From contig JAPDFW010000126.1 of the NCBI GenBank assembly GCA_028826165.1, positions 96,515 through 160,514 of the forward strand: a DNA stretch of 64,000 nt. Reading direction: 5' to 3'. The notes below the pieces were generated by a model that had not been told where the DNA came from, made no database searches, and was given only the letters and a program-made list of their open reading frames with translations. The position numbers and the translations under genes were made by a program. The stretch is from Anaeramoeba ignava (lineage: Eukaryota > Metamonada > Anaeramoebidae). Numbering within the stretch: the stretch's first letter is position 1; each line of letters starts with the position of its first letter. This document shows, piece by piece, positions 24,401 through 37,400 of this stretch.

Positions 24401-27400
24401 GCTCGATTTATTTTCTCTGCACATTCAAAGGAACAACAACATTGGATACTGTGAAAGATTCGGATTGGTTTGGCAAAAATCTTTTAGAATTGACTGGCAA
24501 ATCGGTTGATGATATTAAAAAACAAATTGTTGATATTCTTGATTTTGAGCTTGAAGAAGCAACTCAAACAATAAAAGATCCAAAGAAACACAAGTACAAA
24601 GATGGTGCAGTTCGCGATTACAATGCGAATATTGTGCGGATGTATCAATCAATGAAAACTTGGTTTTCGCACAAGAGTCTTCAAAGATTGATTCCTGAAC
24701 CAATTACGCAGAATCACGAAGAATTTCTCAATTTGATTCATTCGAATATTCTGAATCCTTATAAAAGCAAATTCGATCTTAAATCACCAACAAACGAAAC
24801 TCTTCTCAAGCTACACAATTCTCTCTGGTTCCATCTTTTGAGCATGCAGAAAATCATGAACGACATCTACACAAACATGCAACTTATCCAGGATCTTCCG
24901 AATTACGTGTATTTCCTGATCAATAAAACACTCAAACCTCGACTGCAATTTCCTCCACTTTCTTTGAAAATGGCCTTTTATCAACATCTCACTTTCCAAA
25001 ACTTGAGTCAAATTTCACAATCAAATTTGATGATTCTCAATTCGCCTGTTGTGGACTTTATATCCACTTTTTGTTCTTGACGGGAGAAATTACAACGAAA
25101 TTGAGAATGATTTACAAAAAAGATACCCAATTCTTCTTGAATCCTCTTCCAAGTTTGTATCTTTCCGTTCACATCACATTTCTCTCAATAACGAATATAT
25201 CTCATCAAGTACTAGTTTATATTCAAATGTCCCAACAACACAAACTGTTCACAAAACCTGTCATTATACAACCACGTCGCGAGATTCCCACGGACACACA
25301 CACACTCACCATCACAGTCATCAAGTGGCATTTCATTTCAACATTACGCAAGTGGTTCAAGATTCAAATGTGAATTCAAGAATGATCGCAAATCGGGCAA
25401 CAGCTCAAACATATTTAATCCCATCAAAAAACCCCAATAATTCGCTTGGAAGTAATAATATCTCAACCTACATGGTTTATCTTGATTTTGCCGAGCAATG
25501 CGCTGATATCGCCAAAAAACAACAGTTCCAACTTCCCGATTATCCGATCGATAATTTATGGAAAGTTTGCATTGAATGGTTTTATCAGATACTCAATTAT
25601 GACTCCACTTCCTCAGACGCACAAGAGTTCCCCACAATCCAATTCCTGATCAAAGAATTCACACACATTCTTGGGATGCAATTTATCCGCGACAACCACG
25701 AACAAATCGATGTGGTTGCACAGATTCTTATTGAGAATCCAAGATACATTCCGAGACTCGCCGCGCTTTTTAATCCCCAATTGATCCCAGCTCGAACATT
25801 GGATTACTACGCGCGCATCATCGAGTCTTATGTCCGAGGCACCGACAACATTTGCGCTCCTGTTTTGATGTCCTTCCAATTCGGAGAATGGCTCAAATCA
25901 AAGCCCAGTTCGGAAGAAATCAAACGAGCGGTTGGAATGTTCTTCCAGTTTTCAAACAAAACAATATCGGCAACATTTCCCAAACTGGCGAACTTCAATT
26001 CACAAGCTCTGTTGACAATGTCGCTCTTTGATTTCCCCACCAATTTCATTCCACTTTTTGAGCAAATTATTGCAATCACTCTTGAAAAACAAGCAATTCC
26101 TTCGTTATGGGATATTTTCGCTAATGCTCCACTTTCCAAATTGGATCCTCAGTTCATACAACAATTAGGCAGTCTTGTTTCCGAGAGCTTTATGAGCAAT
26201 CTGACCCAAATCATCACAAGTCAAACTCTTTATGAATATTTTGAACCAGAATTACTTTCATCTTTCATGCGTTTTTTCGAATCGCTAATTATTTCTCTTT
26301 GCCAAAATCAGGCTGTCGCAGAAATCAACACACAATTCCAACCTTGTCTCACTTCACAATTACTTTTTAATCTATATCTTCCCTTCATTGGTTTTGTTAC
26401 CGTAAATTCACAAAATGTGCCGACATTCCGCGAAAACTCTCCTTTTACCAACGAGGCATTCGCATCTTTTTGTCGATCTGTTTCAACACTTCAAGCTGCC
26501 TATCCATGGACTCTTACAGACTTTATTTCCTTGTTCTTTTCCACTTTATCTCATATTACTATTCCCAACGTAATCGGGAAATATTTCCAGCATTTATCAT
26601 CCACAATCAACTGGGAACAAACACAACCAACGCTGGAATCCATGAACCAATTACTCGCTCTCAGCATGTCTCCTCATCACGATCTCATCCGTGTTATTAT
26701 CTCTCGCATTTCCTGGAAACAAGCAGAGCAAATGCTTGTGAATATCCAAAATCCACAATCATTATTTTTCTACCAGCTCTTGTTCCAGATCATTTTGAAC
26801 TTGATACAGAGATACCAACGATATTCAGACACAGGATACGCAACATTTTTCCTCAATTTTCTTGATACAGTGACAAAATCACTTTTCTGGGAAAATCTCA
26901 ACGCAATGAGTTATCATTCAATTCTCGAATCATTTAGTGTTGATCCAAATTTAGTTCAATACAACCGACAAATTCAACTTGATTTCAACATTGAATTCGA
27001 ATCAATGAAATTCCCGACGAATATCACCAATTCTGAGCAGCGCGGATTTGTTCTTCTCACAGCCATCCGCAAAATCGGATTTTTCGACAACGATCTCAAT
27101 TATGATCATATCATCCCGTTTCTTCAATTTGCAACTTACATACTTTCCGTTTCTGCTCCAATTCTCCGTTCTCAACCAATTGAGGAAAAGGATGATTTTT
27201 GGAAATCACTTTTTAGCAAGAAAAAACCACAAGATTCTGGATATAGAATTGTCAAAGTGCCTGATTTTGCTGTTCCCTTTTCGCACACTAATTTCTCTCT
27301 TATTTTCGCCGATCTCATCCGTGTTGCTCTTCTCGATGTGACCCAATCCAAGCCCAATCTTGCCTTCGCATTTGATCTTTTCTCAATCCAAAATCCTGAA

Positions 27401-28291
27401 GCAGTTGTTCTTCTTCTCAAGGCTTGCACAGATTATATGCAAATCAATCCTCGTATTTCACCAAATATTCTTTTTGCTTCATGCGAAAAAATCCGAAATT
27501 TGGATGATTTTGTGGTTCTTTCTGAAAAGGCTCATGATTTCTTCTTTACCTCCAAAGAAAAATACGAAAATCTTCTTGAAAATTTCACTTTGATTGATGT
27601 TGATGAAAATTCACTTCTTAAATCATCAATTGAAAACTCTTCCTTTTTCACCCTTTTCAGTTTCGTCACAAAAAGAATCAAAGATTACAGCAATTCTCTT
27701 CCAATTACAGACACATATTCACTTGTTGACAAACTTTTATCTTTACTATCCAGTTCCAATTTGCAATTCAATCAAGAATTCAAGTTTCTTTTTGTTTTCG
27801 ATCTTTTTATTCGAGGAATTGATGCTATTTATCAAGAAGGAAATCGTGATTTCAATCAGAAATTCGCCGATAAATTCAAGGCTCTTTATGTTAAACTTGA
27901 GAATTTATCCAAGAAAAAGGGATGGAAAAAGGTTGTTGAAGGAATGGGTAAAAAAGATGAACCTAATCAAAAATATCTCATTTGCTTTAATCTTTTGAAG
28001 ATTGCTTATGAACTTGTTTTCCAAACTGCGTTAAAAAACAAAAAGTCAAAAGAATCTGCTCATAAGGATTTCAATACCATTCTTAATTCCAAAAAGAGTC
28101 TTGATTTAAAAACTCAAATTGAGAAAATTGAATCTATTTATGGTTTTAAATCTCAAGGTGTTTCTCCTCCTCAATTGATTAGTTCCTTAATAAAAGAGTT
28201 TTTTATTCAATTATTTTCTAAAGAGAATAAAAATCTTTGGTCTTTTATTGATGAATCAAGACAATTAGGAGACTGGAAGATTTTGAAATGA
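21403..28291 (+). CDS. EPG5: EPG5 homologue (autophagosome-lysosome tethering factor), three frame breaks
   Basis: About 2,296 residues (human about 2,580), no introns. The start is placed at the ATG at 21403; an earlier ATG at 21301 belongs to the last satellite copy and would add a poly-Phe/Lys leader. Family hallmarks recognised by eye: the SxLWRM segment after an N-terminal helical pair; PDFVHHLSNLPFSNFFGYLF (cf. the DLVTLL..FPFDELF block); DLPFYSLSVF (MPFGTLSV block); LFGALPLSKWKLND (LFKELPLYLW block); FNPQLIPARTLDYY (FTPNAAPAEF block); and SFQFGEWLKSKP (KFDLKQWL block). A His-rich tract lies near 25290-25320. Single-base breaks: near 22865 (one base short), near 23350 (one extra, AAAA) and near 25055 (one extra). 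Homology continues across each, so I read them as indels in one gene. Known role: Rab7 effector promoting autophagosome-lysosome fusion. Codon use is visibly less AT-rich than in the neighbours. Confidence 0.9.
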
Positions 28292-28672
28292 TTTAAAAAT
28301 CAATTTCAAATCAATTTCAAATCAATTTTCAAAACATTTCAAATCATTTCAAATCAATTTTCAAATCAATTTTCAAATCAATTTCTAAATCAATTTTCAA
28401 AATCAATTTTCAAATCAATTTCTAAATCAAATTTCAAATCATTTCAAATCATTTCAAATTAAATTTCAAATTAATTTCTAAATCAAATTTCAAATCAATT
28501 TCTAAATCAATTTTCAAATCAATTTCTAAATCAATTTCTAAATCAATTTCCAAATCAATTTTCAAATCAATTTTCAAATCAATTTTCAAATCATTTCAAA
28601 TCAATTTTCAAATCATTTCAAATCAATTTTCAAATCAATATCTAAATCAATTTTCAAATCAATTTTCATTCC
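28292..28672 (+). repeat. Downstream repeat: TCAAATCAATTT-type units
   Basis: Directly after the EPG5 stop codon, about 380 bp of imperfect 11-13-bp units (tttcaaatcaat, ttctaaatcaat). No gene is seen. It probably forms the 3' untranslated region and spacer. The next 117 bp are T-rich and lead into the PSF2 start. Confidence 0.88.
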
Positions 28673-28789
28673 ACTTTTTTTTTCATTTTCATTATTTTTT
28701 GATTTTAATTTATTCTTTATTTGATAAGAATAAAAATCATTTTTTCATTTTTTCATTTTTTCATTTTTTCATTTTTTAAAAATATAAAA

Positions 28790-29922
28790 ATGTATAATAT
28801 TCAAACTCAATTTGATCCTCGTGAACTTGATTTTCAAGCTCAAAATGAATTAATTTCAATTATTCCAAATTTTGAATCAAAACAATTAAAATTTATTCAA
28901 GTAAAAAACAAAAGAAAATTTTAAAAGAAAAACTTGAAAGAAAAAGAAATTTTTTTATATAAAATTTTCTCAATTAAATAAAATTTGTTAAGGGAACATT
29001 TGGTCCATTTATTCCTTCTGTTCCTTGTAATGTTCCTTTATGGATGGCTCTTTCTCTTAAAAAACAACAAAAATGTCAAATTAAACCTCCTTTATGGCTT
29101 GATGTTCAAAAATTAACTCATAAACTTAAAGAAGAAAATGAAAATGAACAAATTACAACAATTCATAAACATTTTATGGAAATTTCTCTTCAATTATTAA
29201 CTTAGTATCAAGAATTAAAAATTAAAATTAAAATTAAAAATTAAAATTAAAATTAAAATTCAAATTAAAATCAAAATTAAAATCAAAATTAAAATTCATT
29301 ATAAAAATTAAAATTAAAATTAAAATAAAAATTAAAATAAAAATTAAAATTAAAATTAAAATTATAATTAAAATTAAAATTAAAATTATAATTAAAATTA
29401 AAATTAAAATTAAAAAGTGCTTCTGATGATTTACAAAATCCTGAAGAAATTAGATCTTTAATTGAAGATATTTGGAATATTAGACTTTCCAAAATTAGAA
29501 AAAGTTATTCTGCAATTCAAACAGAAGCTTATGCAATAGAAGCAAATAATTTTACTAAAATGGAAATTGAAATGATAAAACCATTTTTTACAACAATTAT
29601 GAAAGTTTTTGATAAATTTTCAACAAAATTACAAGTTAGACTTGAAGAACAAGAATCAAATGAAATTGAACCAAATTATTCTGAATATGAAAATGAATTT
29701 GAAAATGAAAATCAAAATCAAAATGAAATTGAAAATGAAAATCAAAATCAATTTGAAAATGAAAATCAAAATCAAAATGAAATTGAAAATGAAAATAACA
29801 ATAATAATAATCAAATTGAAAATGAAATTGAAAATCAAAATCAAAATCAAATTGAAAATGAAAATGAAAATCAACCAATTAAAAGAAAATTAAGAAGATT
29901 TACTTCAGATACTAAAAAATAA
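28790..29922 (+). CDS. GINS2: GINS complex subunit 2 (PSF2)
   Basis: Exons 28790-28900, 28993-29204 and 29418-29922 (276 codons including stop) with GT-AG introns in consistent phase. The first exon carries the PSF2 N-terminus (ELDFQAQNELISIIPNF). Exon 2 opens with GTFGPFIPSVPCNVPLWMAL and KCQIKPPLWLDV, the core Psf2 signature. Exon 3 gives ASDDLQNPEEIRSLIEDIW. GINS (Sld5, Psf1, Psf2, Psf3) joins Mcm2-7 and Cdc45 to form the replicative CMG helicase in the nucleus. The last 60 or so residues are an added Glu/Asn/Gln tract ending in a basic KRKLRR tail, beyond the usual length of about 185-200 residues. The gene ends 157 bp from the convergent AP-4 mu gene. Confidence 0.95.
29205..29417 (+). 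repeat. PSF2 intron 2, AAAATT hexamer repeat
   Basis: The 213-bp intron is nearly all (AAAATT)n with ATAATT and AAAATC variants, starting GTATCA and ending AAAAAG. PSF2 intron 1 (28901-28992) is an ordinary 92-bp intron. Confidence 0.88.
29690..29876 (+). repeat. Coding repeat: Glu/Asn/Gln hexamers in PSF2 tail
   Basis: GAAAAT and CAAAAT dicodons encode ENENQNQNE-type residues. The array is in frame with PSF2 and followed by a unique basic C-terminus, so it is translated. Other frames over it are shadows. Confidence 0.88.
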
Positions 29923-30079
29923 AAATTAAAATTTAAAATTCAAATTCAAATTCAAATTAAATTTAAAAATTAAAATTCAAATTTAAAATTAAAATTAATA
30001 GAAATTAAAATCCAAATTTTAATCTCTTTTAAAAAAAAAAAAAAGAAAAAATTAAAAGAAATTGATAAAAAAATATTAA

Positions 30080-33000
30080 TTATTGTAACCAAGCAATATA
30101 AGATTTAGATTTTGTAACTTTTCTAATCCAACGAGTAGGATTAAAAACTTTAGATTCATCAAAAGCCTTCAAAGATAGAATTTCAATAAAAGTATAATTT
30201 TGAAGATGAAAAGACATGGAAATCGGACCAATTTGTTGTTTTAATTTTTCAATTGAAAAATTTGAAGAATCAACAGAATCACTTTTATTTAAATCAGTTT
30301 TTACGAAGTGGAAGATTAATAACAGTTCTTAAAGTTTCATGTCTTCCACCATTAAAACGTTGAAAATCCCAAATCACTTGATTTGTTTGTTTGTCAAATT
30401 TAGCTTTTTGATAGTGATCATTTCCTGATAAAAAGCAATTCACAGATAAAACATATTCAGGTATTTTAAAACAAACTTGAGCTGGAATTGCTACTATTGA
30501 TTCAGGATATTCAGAGTTAATTTTCACTGTGATTTCAAGTTGATTTTTGTCAATTTCTTCCATTGATGTGAATATTCTATAAGGAATATCAATACTATTT
30601 CCTGACATTCTATATTTCATTAATTCAAATTCTCCTTTTGGTGGAACTAATTTTAAAATTCCTTCGCTTTCAAATTCACTTGAATCACATTTTGAATAAA
30701 ATAAAGCATCACTTATATGAATTCCTGGTCCCAATTCTTGATTTAAATTTTGATTTAAATTTTGATTTAAATTTTGATTTAAATTTTGATTTAAATTTTG
30801 ATTTAAATTTTGATTTAAAATTTGATTTAAAATTTGATTTAAAATTTGATTTAAAATTTGATTTAGATTTTGATTTAAATTTTGATTTAGATTTTGATTT
30901 AGATTTTGATTTAGATTTTGATTTAGATTTTGATTTAAATTTTGATTTAGATTTTGATTTAAATTTTGATTTTAAATTTTGATTTTAAATTTTGATTTAA
31001 ATTTTGATTTAAATTTTGATTTAAATTTTGATTTTAAATTTTGATTTTAAATTTTGATTTAAATTTTGATTTAAAATTTGATTTAAATTTTGATTTAAAT
31101 TTTGATTTAAATTTTGATTTAAATTTTGATTTAAATTTTGATTTAAATTTTGATTTAGATTTTGATTTAAATTTTGATTTAGATTTTGATTTAAATTTTG
31201 ATTTAAATTTTGATTTAAATTTTGATTTAAATTTTGATTTAAATTTTGATTTAGATTTTGATTTAAATTTTGGTTTTGATTTTTATTTAAAATTTTGATT
31301 TTAAATTTTGATTTAGATTTTGATTTGAATTTTGATTTAGATTTTGATTTAAATTTTGATTTAGATTTTGATTTAAATTTTGATTTAGATTTTGATTTAA
31401 ATTTTGATTTAAATTTTGATTTAAATTTTGATTTAAATTTTGATTTAAATTTTGATTTAGATTTTTATTTAAATTTTGATTTATGGTTTTGATTTTTATT
31501 ACGATTTTTGAATTCTCCAATATGAAGATCATCGTTCATTTGAATTGTTAATAATGTTATTTTGGATAAAAAATTTTTCACTCTAACTCTTCCATTTAAT
31601 TGACCTGCAATTAAAGTTCCCTTTTTTTTATTTTAATTTCTTTAATTTTTTTAATTATTTTTATTTGAATTCTTTTCATTTTTTTACATCATTTGAAAAA
31701 GAAACAGAAATATCTTCTAAAATATCAAAAAAAATTTCATTATATTCTTTTTCTGAAGAATAAATATTTGGAATTGGTTTTTTTGATGCTTTTCTTGAAA
31801 CTATTGATTGAGTTCTTTTAGTTTTTTGATGTTTTTTATCTTCATTAGAAGTTAAAACAACAGTATTCCAAATATATTTTCTTAATGATTCAGTTTCTGT
31901 ATTTTGAGGAAATCCATAATCCTGAAAAGATATATATTATTTAATATTCAATATTCAATTTAATTCAATTCAATTCAATTCAATTTAATATTTAATTCAA
32001 TATTCAATATTATATTCAATATTCAATATTCAATTCAATATTTAATATTTAATTCAATATTTAATTTTAATTCAATATTTAATTCAATATTTAATTCAAT
32101 TCAATATTATATTCAATATTCAATATTCAATTCAATATTCAATATTCAATTCAATTCAATTTAATTCAATTCAATTCAATTCAATTTAATTCAATATTTA
32201 ATTCAATATTTAATTCAATATTTAATTTAATTCAATTTAATATTTAATTCAATATTTAATTCAATATTTAATATTTAATATTTAATATTCAATTCAATTC
32301 AATTCAATTCAATATTTAATATTTAATTCAATTTAATATTCAATTCAATTTAATATTTAATATTTAATTCAATTCAATTCAATTCAATTTAATATTTAAT
32401 TCAATATTCAATATTATATTCAATATTAAATATTCAATTCAATATTCAATATTCAATTCAATTTAATATTTAATTTAATTCAATTCAATTTAATATTTAA
32501 TTCAATATTCAATATTCAATTCAATTTAATATTCAATTCAATTCAATTTAATATTTAATTCAATTTAATTCAATTCAATTCAATTCAATTCAATTCAATT
32601 TAATTTTTAATTCAATTTAATTTTTAATTCAATTTAATTTTTAATTCAATTTAATATTTAATTCAATTCAATTCAATTCAATATTCAATTCAATTCAATA
32701 TTTAATATTTAATTTAATTCAATTCAATTCAATTCAATATTATATTTACAATTATTTCATCAATTAATTCATAAATTAAAGGTCCATTATTTATAACAAT
32801 ATCTTCATCAATTCTTCCACAAAAATCTTTAATAGATGTTATAATTCTATTTAAAAAATCTATTATAAAAGAAGATGAAATATTTGATTTTGAAGTTGCA
32901 AGAAAATAAAGATCTGAATCAGGAATAAATATAAAATTAGTTCCATTTTGATGCTAAAAAAATTTTAATAGAAAATTTAATAGAAAATTTAATAGAAAAT

Positions 33001-33355
33001 TTAATAGAAAATTTAATTGAAAATTTAATTGAAAAATTTAATAGAAAATTTAATTGAAATTTTAATAGAAATTTTAATAGAAAATTTAATAGAAAATTTA
33101 ATAGAAAATTTAATTGAAATTTTAATAGAAAATTTAATACAAAAGCTGGTAAAAATTCTCTAAAATTTTCTTCTTCCAATTTATTGAAAAGAATTTCTGT
33201 TGAATTTTCTTTAATTTCATGTAGAACTAAAAACAAAAATTAAATTAAATTAAATTAAATTAAATTAAATTAAATTTATAAATTAAAAATTATTTACAAT
33301 CACGAGCAATAAGTCTATTTCCACGAGGAGAAAGAATAAAAAATTGAGAAATCAT
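30080..33355 (-). CDS. AP4M1: AP-4 adaptor complex mu subunit
   Basis: Exons 33298-33355, 33141-33226, 32750-32953, 31688-31921, 31503-31620 and 30080-30736; 451 residues after allowing one extra base. The N-terminus MISQFFILSPRGNRLIARDC is the mu longin fold and closest in form to AP-4 mu. LIYELIDEII and DYGFPQ end the longin domain. The mu-homology domain begins with KNFLSKITLLTIQMNDDL and continues with LGPGIHISDALFYSK and PPKGEFELMKYRMSG. It ends FNPTRWIRKVTKSKSYIAWL, the AP-4-style terminus. A single-base break at an A5 run (~30301) shifts the last 70 residues; the homology continues in the other frame. AP-4 sorts cargo at the trans-Golgi network. Long Asn-Leu-Asn-Gln open frames in the middle are intronic (intron 5) and not part of the protein. 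Confidence 0.94.
30737..31502 (-). repeat. AP-4 mu intron 5: 12-bp tandem repeat
   Basis: A 766-bp intron built from a 12-bp unit (ttttgatttaaa, with gatttaga and gattttaaa variants), roughly 60 copies. The 5' site is C|GTAATA after the codons GEFKN; the 3' site is TCAAG|AA before QLGPGI. Because the unit is a multiple of three without stops, both strands show long spurious open frames. Confidence 0.93.
31922..32749 (-). repeat. AP-4 mu intron 3: TTCAATTCAATATTTAA-type repeat
   Basis: An 828-bp intron of mixed AATTC and AATATT words with no fixed long unit. It lies between DEII (5' site GTAAAT) and DYGFPQ (3' site TTCAG). Confidence 0.9.
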
Positions 33356-33516
33356 TTTTGTTAATTAATTTTTAATTTAAAAAAATGAAAAAAAATGAAA
33401 AAAAAAAGTGAAAAAAAAATTTTTTCTTTTTTTTTCTTTCTTTTTTTTTTAATTTAAAGAAAACATTAATTTACTAATAAAATTTTATTAAATCTTATTC
33501 ATAATTTTGTTGGAAA

Positions 33517-34437
33517 TGTGTTTATAAATTCAATTATAAATTTAATTATAAATTTAATTATAAATTTAATAATAAATTTGTTTATAAATTTAATTATAAT
33601 TATAAATTTGTTTATAAATTTAATTATAAATTTAATTATAAAGTTAATTATAAAATTAATTATAAATTTAATTATAAATTCAATTATAAATTTGTTTATA
33701 AATATAATTATAAATTTAATTATAAATTTATTTATAAATTTGTTTATAAATTTAATTATAAAATTAATTATAAATTTAATTTAATTATAAATTTAATAAT
33801 AAATTTAATTGTAAATCTTAATTATAAATTTAATTATAAATTTGTTTATAAATTTAATTATAAATTTGTTTATAAATTTAATTATAAATTTGTTTATAAA
33901 TTTAATTATAAATTTAATTATAAATTTAATTATAAATTTGTTTATAAATTTAATTATAAATTTAATTATAAATTTAATTATAAATTTAATTATAAATATA
34001 ATTATAAATTTGTTTATAAATTTAATTGTAAATTTAATTATAAATATAATTATAAATTTGTTTATAAATTTAATTATAAATTTAATTATAAATTTAATTA
34101 TAAATATAAATATAAATTTAATTATAAATTTGTTTATAAATTTAATTATAAAATTAATTATAAATTTAATTATAAATTTAATTATAAATTTAATTATAAA
34201 TATAATTATAAATTTAATTATAAATTTAATTATAAATTTAATTATAAAATTGTTTATAAATTTAATTATAAATTTAATTATAAATTTAATTATAAATTTA
34301 ATTATAAATTTAATTATAAATTTAATTATAAAATTAATTATAAAATTGTTTATAAATTTAATTATAAATTTAATTATAAAATTGTTTATAAATTTAAATA
34401 TAATTTTGTTTATAATTTTGTTTATAAATTTTTTTGA
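33517..34437. repeat. Intergenic 12-bp repeat, TTTAATTATAAA type
   Basis: About 920 bp between the AP-4 mu start (33355) and the SAC9-like stop (34448). The unit aatttaattata alternates with aatttgtttata. Open frames of Ile/Asn/Leu or Ile/Phe/Lys run through it on both strands but carry no unique protein sequence. I see no gene between 33356 and 34447. Confidence 0.92.
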
Positions 34438-34447
34438 TAATTTTGGT

Positions 34448-37400
34448 TTAAAAAAGTGTAATTTTTCCAGCTGAAAAATTCCTTCCTCCATAATTATTTA
34501 AAATTTCAAAAGTAACACGATTTCCAACAACAGAATGCTCCAAATTATATAAAAGCATTACACCACTTTTTGTTTTTGGAATTAAAAACTTTCCAGCCAT
34601 TAATTGAGAAACAATATCACCATTTTTATCAGTTTCAAAAATAGTTAAAATTAAAGATTGAGGTTGAGAAGAAAAGCCTTCTTCATCATCATAAATAATA
34701 TGCAAAATAAACCCACGAATAGGAGTAGTTTCAAATCCAATATCAATTATTCTTTTGATAGGTCTATATTGATACCAAATTGCAGGTATTTGTTGTTTTT
34801 CTGCTAATTCAATAGCTTCTATTTGTCTTGATATTACAATAGATATTGATTCTGTTGTGACAGGTAATTGTGGTGAAAATTTTGAGATTCCATTAATTGA
34901 AATACGTCCAAGATGAAGACGAATAAGATCTTGAAATTGAAAATCTAAATTTGTTTGATTAAAACTTTTATGTTGAAAAAATTCATTTTCATTTTCCTTT
35001 TCTAAATTTTCATTTTCTAAATTTTCATTTTCTAAATTTTCATCTGATTGATTTTCTTGTAATTCAAAATTCATCGATATAATTCTACATCGTTCTTTTT
35101 CATTCAATTTATATATTAATTTAGAATTTGGTTTGATAATTTTTTTTGAATTTTCATTTTGATATCTCGAAGAAAATTCCTTCACTTTTTCAGAATGAAT
35201 TGAATCAAAATCAGTTTGATTTTGTGTTTTTTCCAAATTTTCTTTTTTGGAATCATTTTTCTCTTCTATATTTTCTTGATCATTATCGATATTATTATCA
35301 TTTGATTTTTCTTCAATTTCTCTCAAATCCCAAACACCAATAAATTTTAAATCATCAGCAAAAAGACCTCCAAAAATAGTAATTTTTGGAGCATCTTGAA
35401 AACTATAACCAAAAGAATCAGTATTAATAGTTAAATTATCAAGAAAAGATTCAGAACTTAAAACAATTGTAACATTAACTGAGCTACAACTTGGAGGTGC
35501 AAACCAGGGATCTGCTTCAATATTTTCTGGAAATATTATTGATTCAATTGATGAAAATAATGGATCTGTTGGAACAGACCTTAAAATTCCTGCCTGTGGA
35601 AATACCGCTGAATTTGTTATTTTTGTTGTTGTTCTTGATGACCATCGAATTTTCTTTAATGAATTTGTTACTGATATTGCTTTAAAAATTTGTTGCATTT
35701 GTCGAATATGTAGATTTAATAAATAATTTTTTTGTTGAATTTCAAGTTTGCGAATTTTATCAATAATTGTTTTTTGTTTAGTTAAAGAATAAGCACAACT
35801 TTTGCAAACAGGAACAGGTTTTTCCCACATATATTCAATAATCTTGAATAGGAAATTTAATTTTAATTTTAATTTTATAAATGAATTTTATAAATGAATT
35901 TTAATTTACTTTTATTGCTTGAACTGACATGCATTTATAACAAAATTTATTTAAACAATATCTGCATTGATATTTACTTAATCTTAATCTTGCTCCACAT
36001 GATGGATTTGAACAAGTATTTGTATAAAATTTCTTACTTTTCATAATAGCTTAAAAAGTTAAATATAAATTTGTTTTTTTTGTTTTGTTTTTTGATTAAA
36101 AAAATTTTTTTTTTAATTTCCAATTTTAAATTCTACCTTGAAACATTTTTTCATCTCTTGGAAATATAAAACGATGAGGATTAAAATCTTGAATTCTACA
36201 TCCAAGTTTTAATAAAATATAATCTCTATCAAAAGTTGTTAATCCAAGTTCAAATCTAAGTAATTCAAGTTGTAAAGTTTCTAAAAAATTTAAATTAGTT
36301 TCATTTGAACGAATTCTTGAAATCAATGATTGAACTGCTTCATAATATTCTTGTTGTACTTCATGAATTGAATCACATATTGAAATTTCTTGTTCTTGTT
36401 TCTCCAATTTTGATTTGTTTAATGATAATTCTGATTTTATTTTAGAATGTTTATTTTTTTTTCGATGCGTTTCAGATCTTTGTGATCTTGGAGATTTTGG
36501 AGATTTTGGGGATTTTGGAGATCTTGGAGATTTTGGAGATGATAATTGACTTGAGTTTATACGTTCTTTTTTTCTTCTTTTCGTGTGAATTTTATTTGAT
36601 TTTTTTTCATTTTCATCATTTATTTCATTTATTTGATTTGAATTTATTTGATTTGAATTTATTTCATTTGTTTCATTTGTTTCATTTGGATTTATTTCAA
36701 TTAATGATTTTTGTAGATTCATTTGATTTGAATTTATTTCATTTTCATTATTTATTTCATTTGAATTTATTTCATTTGGATTTATTTCATTTTCATTATT
36801 TATTTCATTTGAATTTATTTCAATTAATGATTTTTGTTGATTCATTTCATTTCCTTTAAATGTTTCAATTTCATCAAAAGAAATTAAATCTTCATCAGGA
36901 TTTATTTTTTGTTTAGATTGAGCTTGACTTTCTTCTAATGTAATTGGGGATATAATATTACTGAAAATATCAGATTTATCTTCATCATCAAAAATAAGTA
37001 AATCTTCTTCAATATTATTTGAAATATTAATTGATCTAACTTGATCATAATCTTCATTATCATTATTATTATTATTTGGGTTTTTTTCTTCATTTCGATT
37101 TTCGTTTTGTTTTATTTTATCTTCTTTTTTTTCAATAGATTGATTTTCTTTATTTTTTTCTTTCTGATGATGATGTTCTCTTTTATGTCTTCTTCTTGAT
37201 GGACTTTTAATATTTTTTGAATAATTTTTATTTGATAAAATATCTAATTGATCATTAAATTTTGATGAACTACTTCTTCGAATTTTCTGTGTATTTACTG
37301 AATGTTTTGGTACTAATTTCTTTTGAGGTTTCATTCTAGAAAATGAAATGGAACGTTTTATTGAATATTCTGATCTTGTGTTCATTAACCGAAAACGATC

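Noticed and set aside
30638-31532. Asp-Leu-Asn-Phe (plus) and Asn-Leu-Asn-Gln (minus) repeat proteins
   Set aside because: Intron 5 of AP-4 mu. The minus-strand repeat frame differs from the AP-4 frame, and splicing KN|QLGPGI restores the domain.
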